From the NCBI GenBank assembly GCA_030403585.1, contig JAUEPE010000051.1, positions 1 through 50,308 of the forward strand: a DNA stretch of 50,308 bases, given 5' to 3'. Position numbers and translations under genes: made by a program. This DNA is from Frankia sp. RB7 (GTDB taxonomy: Bacteria > Pseudomonadota > Alphaproteobacteria > Rhizobiales > Xanthobacteraceae). How positions within the stretch are numbered: the first letter of the stretch is position 1; each line of letters starts with the position of its first letter. The notes below the pieces were generated by a model. It was not told the origin of the DNA. It worked only from the letters and a program-made list of their open reading frames with translations, and ran no database searches. Shown here in pieces: positions 7,560 to 16,565 of the stretch.

Positions 7560-8384
7560 CTAGCGCTTAGCTCGCTTTTTCGTGACCTTTTTTGGACCCT
7601 TCTTCGAACCTTTTTTGACGGCCTTTTTGGCGGTCTTTTTGACTGCTTTCCTGGCTGTCTTCTTGGCCGCCTTTTTGACGCCCTTCACGGCCTTTTTGGC
7701 AGGTTTTGCCGATTTGGCAGCCTTTTTGGCCGCTTTCTTGGCCTTTTTGGCCGGTGCCGCCTTGGCCGCACTGCGGGTATGCGACTTCGGTTCAACCGCT
7801 CCCAGCGCCAAGAGGAGTCGGTGGATAGCGCGGGTGACCTCGTCGATGGCCATCATGCCGTCGATGGTGGAGAGCTTCCGACGCTCGGAATAGTAGTGAA
7901 TCAGCGGTTCCGTCAGGCTGCGGTAGCTGGCGAGTCGCTTGGTCAGGACCTCCGGGGTGTCGTCGACCCGGACCTCCTCCCCGCGCTCCCGCATCTGGGC
8001 GACGCGGGTCTCGACGCGGCTCAAAAGCGCGCTCTCGTTGACGCGAAGCTCGATCACCGCATCGAGCTTAATGTGCTTGTGCTTGAGCAGCTCGTCCAGC
8101 GCCTCGGCCTGCGGCACGGTGCGCGGGAAACCGTCGAGAATGAAACCGTGCCTCGCGTCCGGCTGATCGATGCGGTCGGAGATGATTCCCACCACGACAT
8201 CGTCGGGCACGAGCCCGCCGCTGGCCATGATTTCCTTGGCCTTCAGTCCGACCGGCGTTCCGGCCGCGACGGCTGCACGCAACATCTCACCGGTCGAGAG
8301 CTGGACGATGCCATAGCGCTGAATCAGCAGCTGCGCCTGGGTCCCCTTGCCAGATCCCGGCGGTCCCAGAAGGATAATTCTCAT
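7560..8384 (-). CDS. adk: Adenylate kinase with lysine-rich C-terminal tail
   Basis: Adenylate kinase interconverts ATP+AMP and 2 ADP. The core (1-197) has the P-loop GPPGSGKGT at 7-15, the AMP-binding STGEMLRAA at 30-38, GFILDGFPRT at 80-89 and a short LID around 124-145 without the zinc-finger insertion, as in other alphaproteobacteria. Residues 198-274 are a Lys/Ala-rich tail of KKA, KKAAKKA and KKTAKKAVKK repeats, resembling the C-terminal domain of histone H1 and HC1-type proteins. Typical short-form kinases end near residue 190-195, so the tail is extra. The start MRIILLG was preferred over a 34-residue upstream extension. The gene lies between secY and rpsM, as is common. Confidence 0.95.
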   Translation of the reverse strand: MRIILLGPPGSGKGTQAQLLIQRYGIVQLSTGEMLRAAVAAGTPVGLKAKEIMASGGLVPDDVVVGIISDRIDQPDARHGFILDGFPRTVPQAEALDELLKHKHIKLDAVIELRVNESALLSRVETRVAQMRERGEEVRVDDTPEVLTKRLASYRSLTEPLIHYYSERRKLSTIDGMMAIDEVTRAIHRLLLALGAVEPKSHTRSAAKAAPAKKAKKAAKKAAKSAKPAKKAVKGVKKAAKKTARKAVKKTAKKAVKKGSKKGPKKVTKKRAKR

Positions 8385-8660
8385 CGGCGTACGCCCCCCG
8401 ATTGGTGAGCGATACGTCGCGCACCTGTGTTTGAAGTTTGACAACAGTGCAAACCATAATCGGCGCCGCACCGCTACCCATATCATAGGGGAGCAAATGC
8501 CTGGACGCCAAGAAGCCCTCTGAAATCAGTGATTGCGCTGCAGTGTGGGCAGCTCTGCCGATGCGACCGAATGACTGGCTGATCGCTTCGGCGGGCGCCG
8601 CGCGTTGCTCACGCGGCGAATCGGCGGCACAGGTGCGCCGCCTCGAGAGGACGCCGCGTC

Positions 8661-9992
8661 TTAGCGGCGGCGGCCCCGCAGCTTCGACTTGCGGATCAGG
8701 CCTTCATACTGATGGGCCAGCAGATAGCCCTGCACCTGCGCCACCGTATCCATGGTGACACTGACGACGATCAGCAGCGAGGTGCCGCCGAAGTAGAACG
8801 GCACCGAGGCGTAGGAAATCAGGATTTCCGGGATCAAGCAGACGATCGCCAGATAAATCGCGCCGAGCACGGTGACGCGCGACAGCACGTAGTCGATGTA
8901 TTCCGCGGTGCGCTCGCCCGGACGGATGCCCGGGATGAAGCCGCCATGCTTCTTCAGATTGTCCGCGGTTTCGGTCGGGTTGAACACGATCGCGGTGTAG
9001 AAGAACGCGAAGAACACGATCAGCGCGAGATAGAGAATCAGGAACAGCGGACGGCCGTGGCCAAGCTGGGTCGTGATCCACTGGAACCATTCCGGCCCAC
9101 GGCCCGCGTTGAAGTTCGCAACCGTCGTCGGCAGCAGCAACAGCGAGGACGCGAAGATTGGCGGGATTACGCCCGAGGTGTTGAGCTTGAGCGGCAGATG
9201 CGAGGACTGGCCCTCGAACATCTTGTTGCCGACCTGGCGCTTCGGATACTGGATCAGAAGCCGGCGCTGGGCGCGCTCCATGAACACGATGAAGGCGATC
9301 ACGGCGACCGCCATTACGATCACGACCAGGATCAGGCCGGTCGACATCGCACCCTGACGGCCGAGCTCGAGCATGTTGGCGAGCGCCGAGGGCAGCTCGG
9401 CGACGATGCCGGAGAGGATGATCAGCGAAATGCCGTTACCGATGCCGCGCGAGGTGATCTGCTCGCCCAGCCACATCAGGAACATGGTGCCGCCGGTCAG
9501 CGTGATCGCGGTGGACAGACGGAAGAACATGCCGGGATCGCTGACGACGTTGCCGGCGCCTTCGAGACCGACCGCGATTCCATAGGACTGGAACGCTGCC
9601 AGGATCACGGTGAGGTAGCGGGTGTACTGGTTCAGCAGTTTGCGGCCGGACTCACCTTCCTTCTTCAGCGCCTCGAGCTGCGGCGAGACGGTGGTCAGAA
9701 GCTGAATGATGATCGAGGCCGAGATGTACGGCATGATGTTCAGCGCGAAGATCGCCATGCGGTGGATGCCGCCGCCGGCGAACATGTTGAACATGCCGAG
9801 GATGCCGCCAGCCTGCGACTTGAACACCTGCTCCCAGATGTTGGGATCGATGCCGGGCAGCGGGATGTAGGTCCCGAGCCGATAAACGAGCAGCGCACCC
9901 AGGGTGAACCAGATGCGCTTCTTCAGTTCGTCAGCCTTGGCAAACGCGCCGAAATTGAGGTTGGCTGCCAGTTGTTCCGCTGCTGAGGCCAT
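8661..9992 (-). CDS. secY: Protein translocase subunit SecY
   Basis: SecY is the channel subunit of the SecYEG translocon in the inner membrane. The 443-residue protein has ten predicted membrane segments. Conserved features include LGTYIPLPGIDP after the first segment, GIGNGISLIILSGI, the cytoplasmic loop FIVFMERAQRRLLIQYPKRQ, and GFIPGIRPGERTAEYI before the last segments. It is the usual penultimate gene of the spc operon, 150 nt after rplO with a GC-rich hairpin in the gap, and 276 nt before adk. SecE is also in this window, at 43546. Confidence 0.98.
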   Translation of the reverse strand: MASAAEQLAANLNFGAFAKADELKKRIWFTLGALLVYRLGTYIPLPGIDPNIWEQVFKSQAGGILGMFNMFAGGGIHRMAIFALNIMPYISASIIIQLLTTVSPQLEALKKEGESGRKLLNQYTRYLTVILAAFQSYGIAVGLEGAGNVVSDPGMFFRLSTAITLTGGTMFLMWLGEQITSRGIGNGISLIILSGIVAELPSALANMLELGRQGAMSTGLILVVIVMAVAVIAFIVFMERAQRRLLIQYPKRQVGNKMFEGQSSHLPLKLNTSGVIPPIFASSLLLLPTTVANFNAGRGPEWFQWITTQLGHGRPLFLILYLALIVFFAFFYTAIVFNPTETADNLKKHGGFIPGIRPGERTAEYIDYVLSRVTVLGAIYLAIVCLIPEILISYASVPFYFGGTSLLIVVSVTMDTVAQVQGYLLAHQYEGLIRKSKLRGRRR

Positions 9993-10110
9993 ATTGGACT
10001 TTCTCCCGCCGCCTTTTGCGCCGTCATACCCGCGGCCGGGCTATATTAGCGGACGCCGGACGTTATCTGGGGCTTCGGCTTCGATAAGTCCATCGTCCCG
10101 CATGCGCAAA

Positions 10111-10129
10111 GGCCCGCGAGGCGCGGGCC
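10111..10129 (-). terminator. GC-rich hairpin between rplO and secY
   Basis: A perfect 8-bp stem (GGCCCGCG/CGCGGGCC) with a 3-nt loop lies 13 nt after the rplO stop. On the minus strand only three T residues follow, so it is probably a weak attenuator or a 3' stabilising hairpin that sets SecY levels below those of the ribosomal proteins. Confidence 0.5.
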
Positions 10130-10142
10130 AATGACGCAGTTG

Positions 10143-10628
10143 TTACGCCGCCTCGCCTTCTTCCTTGGCAGGGGCGAGGATCTTCACCGAACCGCCGGCC
10201 TTCTCGACCGCTTCGATCGCGGTCTTGGTGGCGCCGTGGACTTCTATGTTCAGCTTGGCCTTGAGCTCACCGCGGCCGAGCAGCCGCAGGCCGGCCCTGG
10301 CGCGGCGCAGCACGCCGGCCTTCACCAGAGCCTCGACGTTGACGACGCTGCCGGTGTCGAGCTTCTTGGCATCGACCGCATCCTGGAGCCGGTCGAGATT
10401 GATCTCGGCAAACTCGACGCGGAAGATGTTGTTGAAGCCGCGCTTGGGCAGACGGCGATGCAACGGCATCTGGCCGCCTTCGAAACCCTTGATGCGCACG
10501 CCTGAACGCGCGGTCTGGCCCTTGCCACCGCGGCCAGCCTGCTTGCCCTTGCCCGAACCAATGCCACGGCCGACACGCATGCGCTTCTTGCGCGAGCCGG
10601 CGTTGTCGGCGATATCGCTGAGCTTCAT
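10143..10628 (-). CDS. rplO: 50S ribosomal protein L15
   Basis: L15 is a late-assembling 50S protein with an extended basic N-terminus. The 161-residue product begins MKLSDIADNAGSRKKRMRVG and has the glycine-rich GRGIGSGKGKQAGRGGKGQTARSG segment typical of the family. The start was set at MKLSDI rather than ten residues upstream, which would overlap the L30 stop. It lies 13 nt after rpmD. Confidence 0.98.
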   Translation of the reverse strand: MKLSDIADNAGSRKKRMRVGRGIGSGKGKQAGRGGKGQTARSGVRIKGFEGGQMPLHRRLPKRGFNNIFRVEFAEINLDRLQDAVDAKKLDTGSVVNVEALVKAGVLRRARAGLRLLGRGELKAKLNIEVHGATKTAIEAVEKAGGSVKILAPAKEEGEAA

Positions 10629-10641
10629 CGCCCTGCTCCTT

Positions 10642-10836
10642 TTACTTCTCGTCGACAATGCGAACGAGATGGTGAACCTTTTCGATCATGCCGCGAATCG
10701 CCGGGGTGTCCGGCAGTTCGCTGGTGCGGCCGATCTTGTTGAGCTTGAGCCCGATCAGCGTCGAACGCTGCGAGTGATGGCGGCGGATCGCGCTGCCGGT
10801 CTGCTCAAGCTTGATCGTCTTTGCGGCCTTGGCCAT
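10642..10836 (-). CDS. rpmD: 50S ribosomal protein L30
   Basis: A 64-residue short bacterial L30. It shows the family pattern KTIKLEQTGSAIRR at the start and LKLNKIGRTSELPDTPAIRGMI in the middle. It binds 23S rRNA near the 5S region. The spacing is 25 nt after rpsE and 13 nt before rplO, which fits the spc operon order. Confidence 0.97.
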   Translation of the reverse strand: MAKAAKTIKLEQTGSAIRRHHSQRSTLIGLKLNKIGRTSELPDTPAIRGMIEKVHHLVRIVDEK

Positions 10837-10861
10837 CGTGGTCTACTCCGAAAAACGTTCG

Positions 10862-11452
10862 TTAGTCCGCAGCCGCCTCGGCATCGCCGCCGACGCGACG
10901 ACCCTGAAGGGTGGACACCTTGATGTTGCGGCGCGCCGCGACCGAACGCGGGCTGTCCTGGTGCTTCAGCGCATCGAAGGTCGCGCGAACCATGTTGTAG
11001 GGGTTCGACGAGCCGATCGACTTCGCCACCACGTCCTGGACGCCGAGCGTCTCGAACACGGCGCGCATCGGGCCGCCGGCGATGATGCCGGTACCGGCCG
11101 GAGCAGCACGCAGGTAGACACGGCCCGCGCCGTGACGGCCGGCGATGTCGTGATGCAGCGTACGACCCTCGCGCAACGACACGCGTGTCAGGTTGCGCTT
11201 GGCGGATTCGGTGGCCTTGCGGATCGCCTCAGGCACTTCGCGCGCCTTGCCGTGACCGAAGCCGGCGCGGCCCTTTTGATCGCCGATCACGACCAGCGCC
11301 GCGAAACCGAAGCGCTTGCCGCCCTTGACGACCTTGGCCACGCGATTGATGTGGACGAGCTTGTCGACGAACTCGCTGTCGCGCTCTTCGCGCTGCTGGC
11401 GGTCACGTCCGCCGCGTTGATCGCGTCCACCACGTTGTTCGCGTTCTGCCAT
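10862..11452 (-). CDS. rpsE: 30S ribosomal protein S5
   Basis: S5 helps keep decoding accurate and supports mRNA unwinding at the entry channel. The 196-residue product has the double-stranded RNA-binding-like domain FVDKLVHINRVAKVVKGGKRF and the C-terminal GTGIIAGGPMRAVFE domain. The first 25 residues are a low-complexity Arg/Gly/Gln/Glu segment with two near-identical QRGGRD repeats, a lineage-type extension. It lies 44 nt after rplR. Confidence 0.98.
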   Translation of the reverse strand: MAEREQRGGRDQRGGRDRQQREERDSEFVDKLVHINRVAKVVKGGKRFGFAALVVIGDQKGRAGFGHGKAREVPEAIRKATESAKRNLTRVSLREGRTLHHDIAGRHGAGRVYLRAAPAGTGIIAGGPMRAVFETLGVQDVVAKSIGSSNPYNMVRATFDALKHQDSPRSVAARRNIKVSTLQGRRVGGDAEAAAD

Positions 11453-11496
11453 TTTTCCAATCCTTCAGAGGCTTACGCCTCAATCCTCAAATTCTG

Positions 11497-11859
11497 TTAG
11501 AAGCTCAGCCCACTCTCACGCGCCGCGTCGGCCAGTGCCTTGACGCGCCCGTGGTAGAGATAGCTGCCGCGATCGAACACGACTTCCTTGACGCCCTTCT
11601 CGGCGGCGCGCTCGGCCAGCAATTTGCCGACCGCCTTCGCCGCATCGATATCGGCCCCGGTCTTGCCACCGTCGCGCATCGACTTCTCGAGCGACGAGGC
11701 AGAGGCCAGCGTCTCGCCCTTCAGGTCGTCGATGACCTGGGCGTAGATGTGCTTGGACGAGCGGAACACCGACAGACGCGGACGACCACCGCCGGAGCGG
11801 CGCAGCTTCAGCCGCACACTCCGCTTGCGCCGGGCATTGGTAACCTTGGCTTTGGACAT
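11497..11859 (-). CDS. rplR: 50S ribosomal protein L18
   Basis: L18 binds 5S rRNA and forms the central protuberance with L5. The 120-residue product has a basic N-terminus (RRKRSVRLKLRR), RLSVFRSSKHIYAQVIDD, and the ending FDRGSYLYHGRVKALADAARESGL, all family signatures. It starts 11 nt after rplF. Confidence 0.98.
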   Translation of the reverse strand: MSKAKVTNARRKRSVRLKLRRSGGGRPRLSVFRSSKHIYAQVIDDLKGETLASASSLEKSMRDGGKTGADIDAAKAVGKLLAERAAEKGVKEVVFDRGSYLYHGRVKALADAARESGLSF

Positions 11860-11870
11860 GACCGGCTCCG

Positions 11871-12404
11871 TTACTTCTTCTTGCCTTCCTTGCGGAAGAT
11901 GAATTCGCCAACATACTTCACGCCCTTGCCCTTGTAGGGCTCCGGCGGACGATAGGAGCGAATCTCGGCGGCGACCTGGCCGACGCGCTGGATATCGCTG
12001 CCCGTCACCGTGATCTCGGTCGGCTTCGGCACGGTGATCGTGATCCCTTCCGGGATCGCGTAGACCACGTCGTGGCTGTAACCGAGCGCGAGCTGCAGGT
12101 TCTTGCCCTGCATCGCGGCGCGGTAACCGACGCCGGTGATTTCGAGCTTCTTCTCGAAGCCCTTGGTGACACCTTCGACCAGATTCGCGACCTGGGCGCG
12201 AGCGGTGCCGTACAAGGCACGCGCGCGATTGGTCTCGACCCGCGGGTTCACCTTGACCTGGCCGTTCTCGAGCTTCACCTCGACGTCGCTATGGACGACG
12301 AACTGAAGCTGGCCCTTTGGCCCCTTCATCTTGACGGTCTGCCCATCGACGGTCGCGGTCACACCGGACGGCACCGCCACAGGCCTTTTGCCAACACGTG
12401 ACAT
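11871..12404 (-). CDS. rplF: 50S ribosomal protein L6
   Basis: L6 has two repeated alpha-beta domains and binds near the GTPase-associated centre. The 177-residue product opens MSRVGKRPVAVPSGV, has GVGYRAAMQGKNLQLALGYSH in the middle, and ends with RPPEPYKGKGVKYVGE, the standard signatures. It is spaced 16 nt behind rpsH. Confidence 0.98.
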   Translation of the reverse strand: MSRVGKRPVAVPSGVTATVDGQTVKMKGPKGQLQFVVHSDVEVKLENGQVKVNPRVETNRARALYGTARAQVANLVEGVTKGFEKKLEITGVGYRAAMQGKNLQLALGYSHDVVYAIPEGITITVPKPTEITVTGSDIQRVGQVAAEIRSYRPPEPYKGKGVKYVGEFIFRKEGKKK

Positions 12405-12420
12405 GGATCAAAAATCCTTC

Positions 12421-12819
12421 TCAGAACACCGTGAAGAGAACTTCGCCGCCCACGTTCGCTTCACGCGCACTGTGGTCGGCCATGATCCCCTTCGGCGTCG
12501 ACAACACCGAAATACCGAGTCCGTTATTGACCCGCGGCAGGTTCTTCACCGAGGCGTAAACGCGACGCCCGGGCTTGGAGACCCGCTCGATCTCGCGGAT
12601 GACGGGCTCGCCGTCGAAATACTTCAGCTCGATCTCGATCTCGCTACGGCCCGAGGAATGCTCGAGGGTAGCGTAACCGCGAATGTAGCCCTCGCTCTTC
12701 AGCACTTCGAGGACGTTCTCGCGCATCTTCGAGCCAGGCGTGGAGACCTTGCTCTTGGCACGCATCTGCGCGTTGCGGATACGGGTGATCAGATCGCTGA
12801 TTGGATCGTGCGTAGACAT
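12421..12819 (-). CDS. rpsH: 30S ribosomal protein S8
   Basis: S8 binds helix 21 of 16S rRNA, and in Escherichia coli it also represses the spc operon. The 132-residue product begins MSTHDPISDLITRIRNAQMR and ends GLGISVLSTPKGIMADHSARE, both typical. Whether it autoregulates here cannot be judged. Spacing is 14 nt after rpsN. Confidence 0.98.
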   Translation of the reverse strand: MSTHDPISDLITRIRNAQMRAKSKVSTPGSKMRENVLEVLKSEGYIRGYATLEHSSGRSEIEIELKYFDGEPVIREIERVSKPGRRVYASVKNLPRVNNGLGISVLSTPKGIMADHSAREANVGGEVLFTVF

Positions 12820-12833
12820 CTAAACGACCCTCC

Positions 12834-13139
12834 TTACCAGCTCGACTTCACGAGGCCCGGGACCATGCCCTTGGAGCCAAGGTCGCGCAGCGCGATGCGG
12901 GACAGCTTGTTCAAGCGGTAGACCGAGCGCGGACGGCCCGACAGCTCGCAACGCAGACGGATGCGGGTGGCCGACGAATTGCGCGGCATCTCGGCAAGCT
13001 TCAGGGTGGCGGCGAACCGCTCCTCCATCGGCAGCGTCTTGTCGGCGATGATCGCCTTCAACCGCGCGCGCTTCGGAGCGGCGTTCTTCGCCATCCGCTT
13101 GCGCCGGTTGTTCTTTTCGATTGAACTCTTCTTTGCCAT
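12834..13139 (-). CDS. rpsN: 30S ribosomal protein S14
   Basis: S14 contributes to the 30S head next to S3 and S10. At 101 residues and with a single cysteine it is the long, zinc-free type rather than the short type with paired CxxC motifs. The conserved RCELSGRPRSVYRLNKLSRIALRDL block is visible. It lies 46 nt after rplE. Confidence 0.98.
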   Translation of the reverse strand: MAKKSSIEKNNRRKRMAKNAAPKRARLKAIIADKTLPMEERFAATLKLAEMPRNSSATRIRLRCELSGRPRSVYRLNKLSRIALRDLGSKGMVPGLVKSSW

Positions 13140-13185
13140 GCTTGGCTCCTGGGTATCCGCGTTTGAGAGGCTTGAGGTCAGCGTC

Positions 13186-13735
<550 letters not shown>

Positions 13736-13743
<8 letters not shown>

Positions 13744-14050
13744 CGATCTCAGCTCCCGAGCGCTTGGCGATGCGGACTTTCTTGCCGTCCGCCAGAATCT
13801 TGAATCCGACGCGGGTCGGCTTTCCATCCTTGCCGACATACGCGATGTTGGACAGTTGGACCGGCGCCTCTTTCGAGATGATGCCGCCCTCCTGGGCCTG
13901 CGTCTGCTTCTGGTGACGCTTGACCATGTTGATACCGCGCACCAGCGCCGTACCGGCGTCGGGACGCACTTCGAACACTTCGCCGGTGCGACCCTTGTCG
14001 CGGCCGTTCAGCATGACGACCTTGTCGCCCTTGCGGATCTTCGCAGCCAT
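13736..14050 (-). CDS. rplX: 50S ribosomal protein L24
   Basis: L24 initiates 50S assembly and lies by the exit tunnel. The 104-residue product starts MAAKIRKGDKVVMLNGRDKGRTGEV, a KOW motif, and continues with GINMVKRHQK. Its ATG shares one base with the rplN stop (TGATG), and its 3' end overlaps rplE by 8 nt, so three genes are chained by overlaps. Confidence 0.97.
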
Positions 14051-14418
14051 CACAGCACCTCCGGCGCGAGCGAGATGATCTTCATGTGGTTCTTGCCACG
14101 CAGCTCGCGCGGCACGGGCCCGAAGATGCGGGTGCCGATCGGCTCGGACTGGTTGTTGATCAGGACGGCGGCGTTGCGGTCGAAGCGGATGACCGAACCG
14201 TCGGCGCGGCGGATGTCCTTGCGGACACGCACCACGACGGCCTTCATCACGTCGCCCTTCTTCACCTTGCCACGCGGAATCGCTTCCTTGATCGAGACGA
14301 CAATGATGTCGCCGATCGTGGCGTAGCGGCGCTTGGAGCCCCCGAGCACCTTGATACACATGACACGGCGTGCGCCAGAATTATCGGCCACGTCGAGGTT
14401 GGTCTGCATCTGAATCAT
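14050..14418 (-). CDS. rplN: 50S ribosomal protein L14
   Basis: L14 lies on the subunit interface and forms bridges with 16S rRNA. The 122-residue product shows MIQMQTNLDVADNSGARRVMCIKVLGGS and the ending IFGPVPRELRGKNHMKIISLAPEVL, close to textbook family sequence. It follows an 83-nt gap after rpsQ with no recognisable element, and overlaps rplX by 1 nt. Confidence 0.98.
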   Translation of the reverse strand: MIQMQTNLDVADNSGARRVMCIKVLGGSKRRYATIGDIIVVSIKEAIPRGKVKKGDVMKAVVVRVRKDIRRADGSVIRFDRNAAVLINNQSEPIGTRIFGPVPRELRGKNHMKIISLAPEVL

Positions 14419-14501
14419 TGATGCACCTCGTCCTCTTCTCTTTGCGCCAGCCTAGCCGGCGCTCAACATTTCCCTGAAGTCAGTCGGCCAAGGCCAACAG
14501 A

Positions 14502-14750
14502 TCAGGCGCTTTTCTTGTGTTCGCCCCGGATCACGATCCAGGACTTCAACTTCGAAATCGGCTTCGATTCCTCGATCCACACCATGTCGCCCGGCTTGAA
14601 CTCGTTGTTCTCGTCGTGCGCGTGGTAGTTCTTCGAACGGCGGATCGTCTTCTTGTAGATCGGGTGCGTGAAGCGGCGGTCGACGCGCACCACGACGGTC
14701 TTGGCTGTCTTGTCGCTAACGACCACGCCTTGCAAAGTACGTTTCGGCAT
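14502..14750 (-). CDS. rpsQ: 30S ribosomal protein S17
   Basis: S17 is a primary 16S rRNA-binding protein with an OB fold. The 82-residue product begins MPKRTLQGVVVSDKTAKTVVV and has RRFTHPIYKKTIRRSKNYHAHDE, the family signature. The start was set at this methionine. The longer frame upstream is out-of-frame rpmC sequence. It lies 13 nt after rpmC. Confidence 0.97.
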   Translation of the reverse strand: MPKRTLQGVVVSDKTAKTVVVRVDRRFTHPIYKKTIRRSKNYHAHDENNEFKPGDMVWIEESKPISKLKSWIVIRGEHKKSA

Positions 14751-14763
14751 CTTCGTAGGCCTC

Positions 14764-14970
14764 TTACTTCTTCTTCGCGCGCTGCTGCGCGGCGACAGTC
14801 TTGATCCGGGCGATATCACGACGGGCCTCGCGCAAGCGCGAGGTGTTCTCGAGCTGCCCGGTGGCACGCTGGAAGCGCAGGTTGAAGCGCTCCTTCTTCA
14901 GGTTCAGGACGGCGTCGTCCTGCTGATCAGGGCTCAACGCGCGGATGTCTTCGATCTTCATCTGTGCCAT
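14764..14970 (-). CDS. rpmC: 50S ribosomal protein L29
   Basis: L29 lies at the tunnel exit and helps dock trigger factor and SRP. The product of 68 residues is MAQMKIEDIRALS... with the conserved KKERFNLRFQRATGQLENTSRLREARRDIARIKT core. An ATG two codons upstream overlaps the rplP stop, but the GGAG element is only 2 nt from it and 8 nt from the chosen ATG, so the chosen one is better spaced. Confidence 0.93.
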   Translation of the reverse strand: MAQMKIEDIRALSPDQQDDAVLNLKKERFNLRFQRATGQLENTSRLREARRDIARIKTVAAQQRAKKK

Positions 14971-14975
14971 GGCCA

Positions 14976-15389
14976 TTACTCCGCAATGCGCTCGACGAAG
15001 CGCGTCTTGATCGGCAGCTTGGCGGCCGCCAGCGTCAGCGCTTCCTTCGCGGTCTGGGTGTTGACGCCGTCGATCTCGAACAGAACCCGGCCCGGCTTGA
15101 CGCGCGCGACCCACAGTTCCGGCGCGCCCTTGCCGGAGCCCATGCGGACTTCGGCCGGCTTCTTCGACACCGGAACGTCGGGGAACACGCGGATCCAGAC
15201 GCGGCCGGCACGCTTCATGTGGCGGGTCAGCGCACGGCGGGCGGCTTCGATCTGTCGCGCGGTGACGCGCTCAGGCTCGGTCGCCTTCAGGCCGAACTGG
15301 CCGAACGCCAACGTCGCGCCCGAAGTCGCAACGCCGTGAATCCGGCCCTTATGCGCCTTCCGGAACTTCGTTTTCTTAGGTTGCATCAT
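14976..15389 (-). CDS. rplP: 50S ribosomal protein L16
   Basis: L16 organises the A site and peptidyl transferase centre architecture. The 137-residue product begins MMQPKKTKFRKAHKGRIHG and contains RVFPDVPVSKKPAEVRMGSGKG and the ending KLPIKTRFVERIAE, the family signatures. It lies 32 nt after rpsC and ends 5 nt before rpmC. Confidence 0.98.
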   Translation of the reverse strand: MMQPKKTKFRKAHKGRIHGVATSGATLAFGQFGLKATEPERVTARQIEAARRALTRHMKRAGRVWIRVFPDVPVSKKPAEVRMGSGKGAPELWVARVKPGRVLFEIDGVNTQTAKEALTLAAAKLPIKTRFVERIAE

Positions 15390-15421
15390 GGCTTCAAGCC
15401 CTCAAATTCTCTGTGCTGGCG

Positions 15422-16147
15422 TCAGGCCGCAGCGTTGTCACGGCGCCCACGGCCGCCACGATCGCCACTGCCGCCCGTCTCGCCTTCGGCCATTCTCTTG
15501 TCCTGGGCCATCGGATCGTGCTCGAGGATCTCGCCCTTGAAGATCCAGACCTTGACGCCGCAGGTGCCGAAGGTCGTGAACGCGGTCGCAACGCCGTAGT
15601 CGATGTCGGCGCGCAGCGTATGCAGCGGCACGCGACCTTCGCGGTACCACTCCATGCGCGCGATTTCCGCACCGCCCAGACGACCCGAGCAGTTGATACG
15701 GATGCCTTCCGCGCCGAGACGCATCGCGGACTGAACGGCGCGCTTCATGGCGCGGCGGAACGCCACGCGGCGCTCGAGCTGCTGCGCGATCGACTCGGCC
15801 ACCAGCGTCGCATCGAGCTCCGGCTTGCGGATTTCGACGATGTTGATGACGACGTCGGACGAGGTGATGTCCGCGACCTTCTTGCGAAGCTTGTCGATGT
15901 CGGCGCCCTTCTTGCCGATCACCACGCCCGGACGAGCCGAGTGGATGGTGACGCGGCACTTCTTGTGCGGACGCTCGATCACGATGCGGGCGACGGCCGC
16001 CTGCTTGAGCTCCTTATGCAGGATCTCGCGGATCTTGACGTCCTCGTGCAACAGCTTGCCGTATTCCTGTTTGCCGGCGAACCAGCGGGAATCCCAGGTC
16101 CGGTTGATGCCGAGACGCAGACCGATCGGATTGATCTTTTGACCCAT
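15422..16147 (-). CDS. rpsC: 30S ribosomal protein S3
   Basis: S3 lines the mRNA entry channel and has helicase-related activity with S4 and S5. The 241-residue product starts MGQKINPIGLRLGINRTWDSRW, carries the KH-domain GVVIGKKGADIDKLRKKV, and has the C-terminal domain with RTWYREGRVPLHTLRADIDYG-like sequence. A Gly/Arg-rich tail of about 20 residues closes the protein. Spacing is 18 nt after rplV. Confidence 0.98.
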   Translation of the reverse strand: MGQKINPIGLRLGINRTWDSRWFAGKQEYGKLLHEDVKIREILHKELKQAAVARIVIERPHKKCRVTIHSARPGVVIGKKGADIDKLRKKVADITSSDVVINIVEIRKPELDATLVAESIAQQLERRVAFRRAMKRAVQSAMRLGAEGIRINCSGRLGGAEIARMEWYREGRVPLHTLRADIDYGVATAFTTFGTCGVKVWIFKGEILEHDPMAQDKRMAEGETGGSGDRGGRGRRDNAAA

Positions 16148-16165
16148 CGTTTTCTCCTGCGACCC

Positions 16166-16555
16166 TTAAGCCGCTACTGCTTCGGCTTCGACCTGACGAA
16201 CAATGATCGTCAGCTGCGAAAATGGTTTGTAGACACGGCCCGAGCGGCCGCGGCCGCGAGCGGCAAAGCGCTTCATCACGAGACCGTTGCCGACGAAGGC
16301 CTGCGCCACGACGAGATCGTCGACGTCGAGGTCGTGATTGTTCTCAGCATTGGCGATAGCCGATTCCAGGCACTTCTTCACGTCAACCGCGATCCGCTTG
16401 CGCGAAAACTGCAGGTCGGCGAGCGCAGCAGCAGCCTTCCGGCCACGAATGAGCTGGGCGACCAGGTTGAGCTTCTGCGGGCTCACCCGCAGCATCCGGG
16501 CGACCGCCTTGGCCTCGTTCTCGGCGAGGCTCCGTTCGCGCTTAGGTTTGCTCAT
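16166..16555 (-). CDS. rplV: 50S ribosomal protein L22
   Basis: L22 lines the exit tunnel with a beta-hairpin that macrolides act near. The 129-residue product has AVARMLRVSPQKLNLVAQLIRGRKA at the start and the hairpin region KRFAARGRGRSGRVYKPFSQLTIIV. No obvious insertion or deletion of the macrolide-resistance kind is visible. It starts 10 nt after rpsS. Confidence 0.98.
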   Translation of the reverse strand: MSKPKRERSLAENEAKAVARMLRVSPQKLNLVAQLIRGRKAAAALADLQFSRKRIAVDVKKCLESAIANAENNHDLDVDDLVVAQAFVGNGLVMKRFAARGRGRSGRVYKPFSQLTIIVRQVEAEAVAA

Positions 16556-16565
16556 CGTTTAATCC

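Noticed and set aside
8385..8660. Possible small gene such as rpmJ (L36) between secY and adk
   Set aside because: No frame here has the cysteine pattern of L36, and alphaproteobacteria usually encode it elsewhere.
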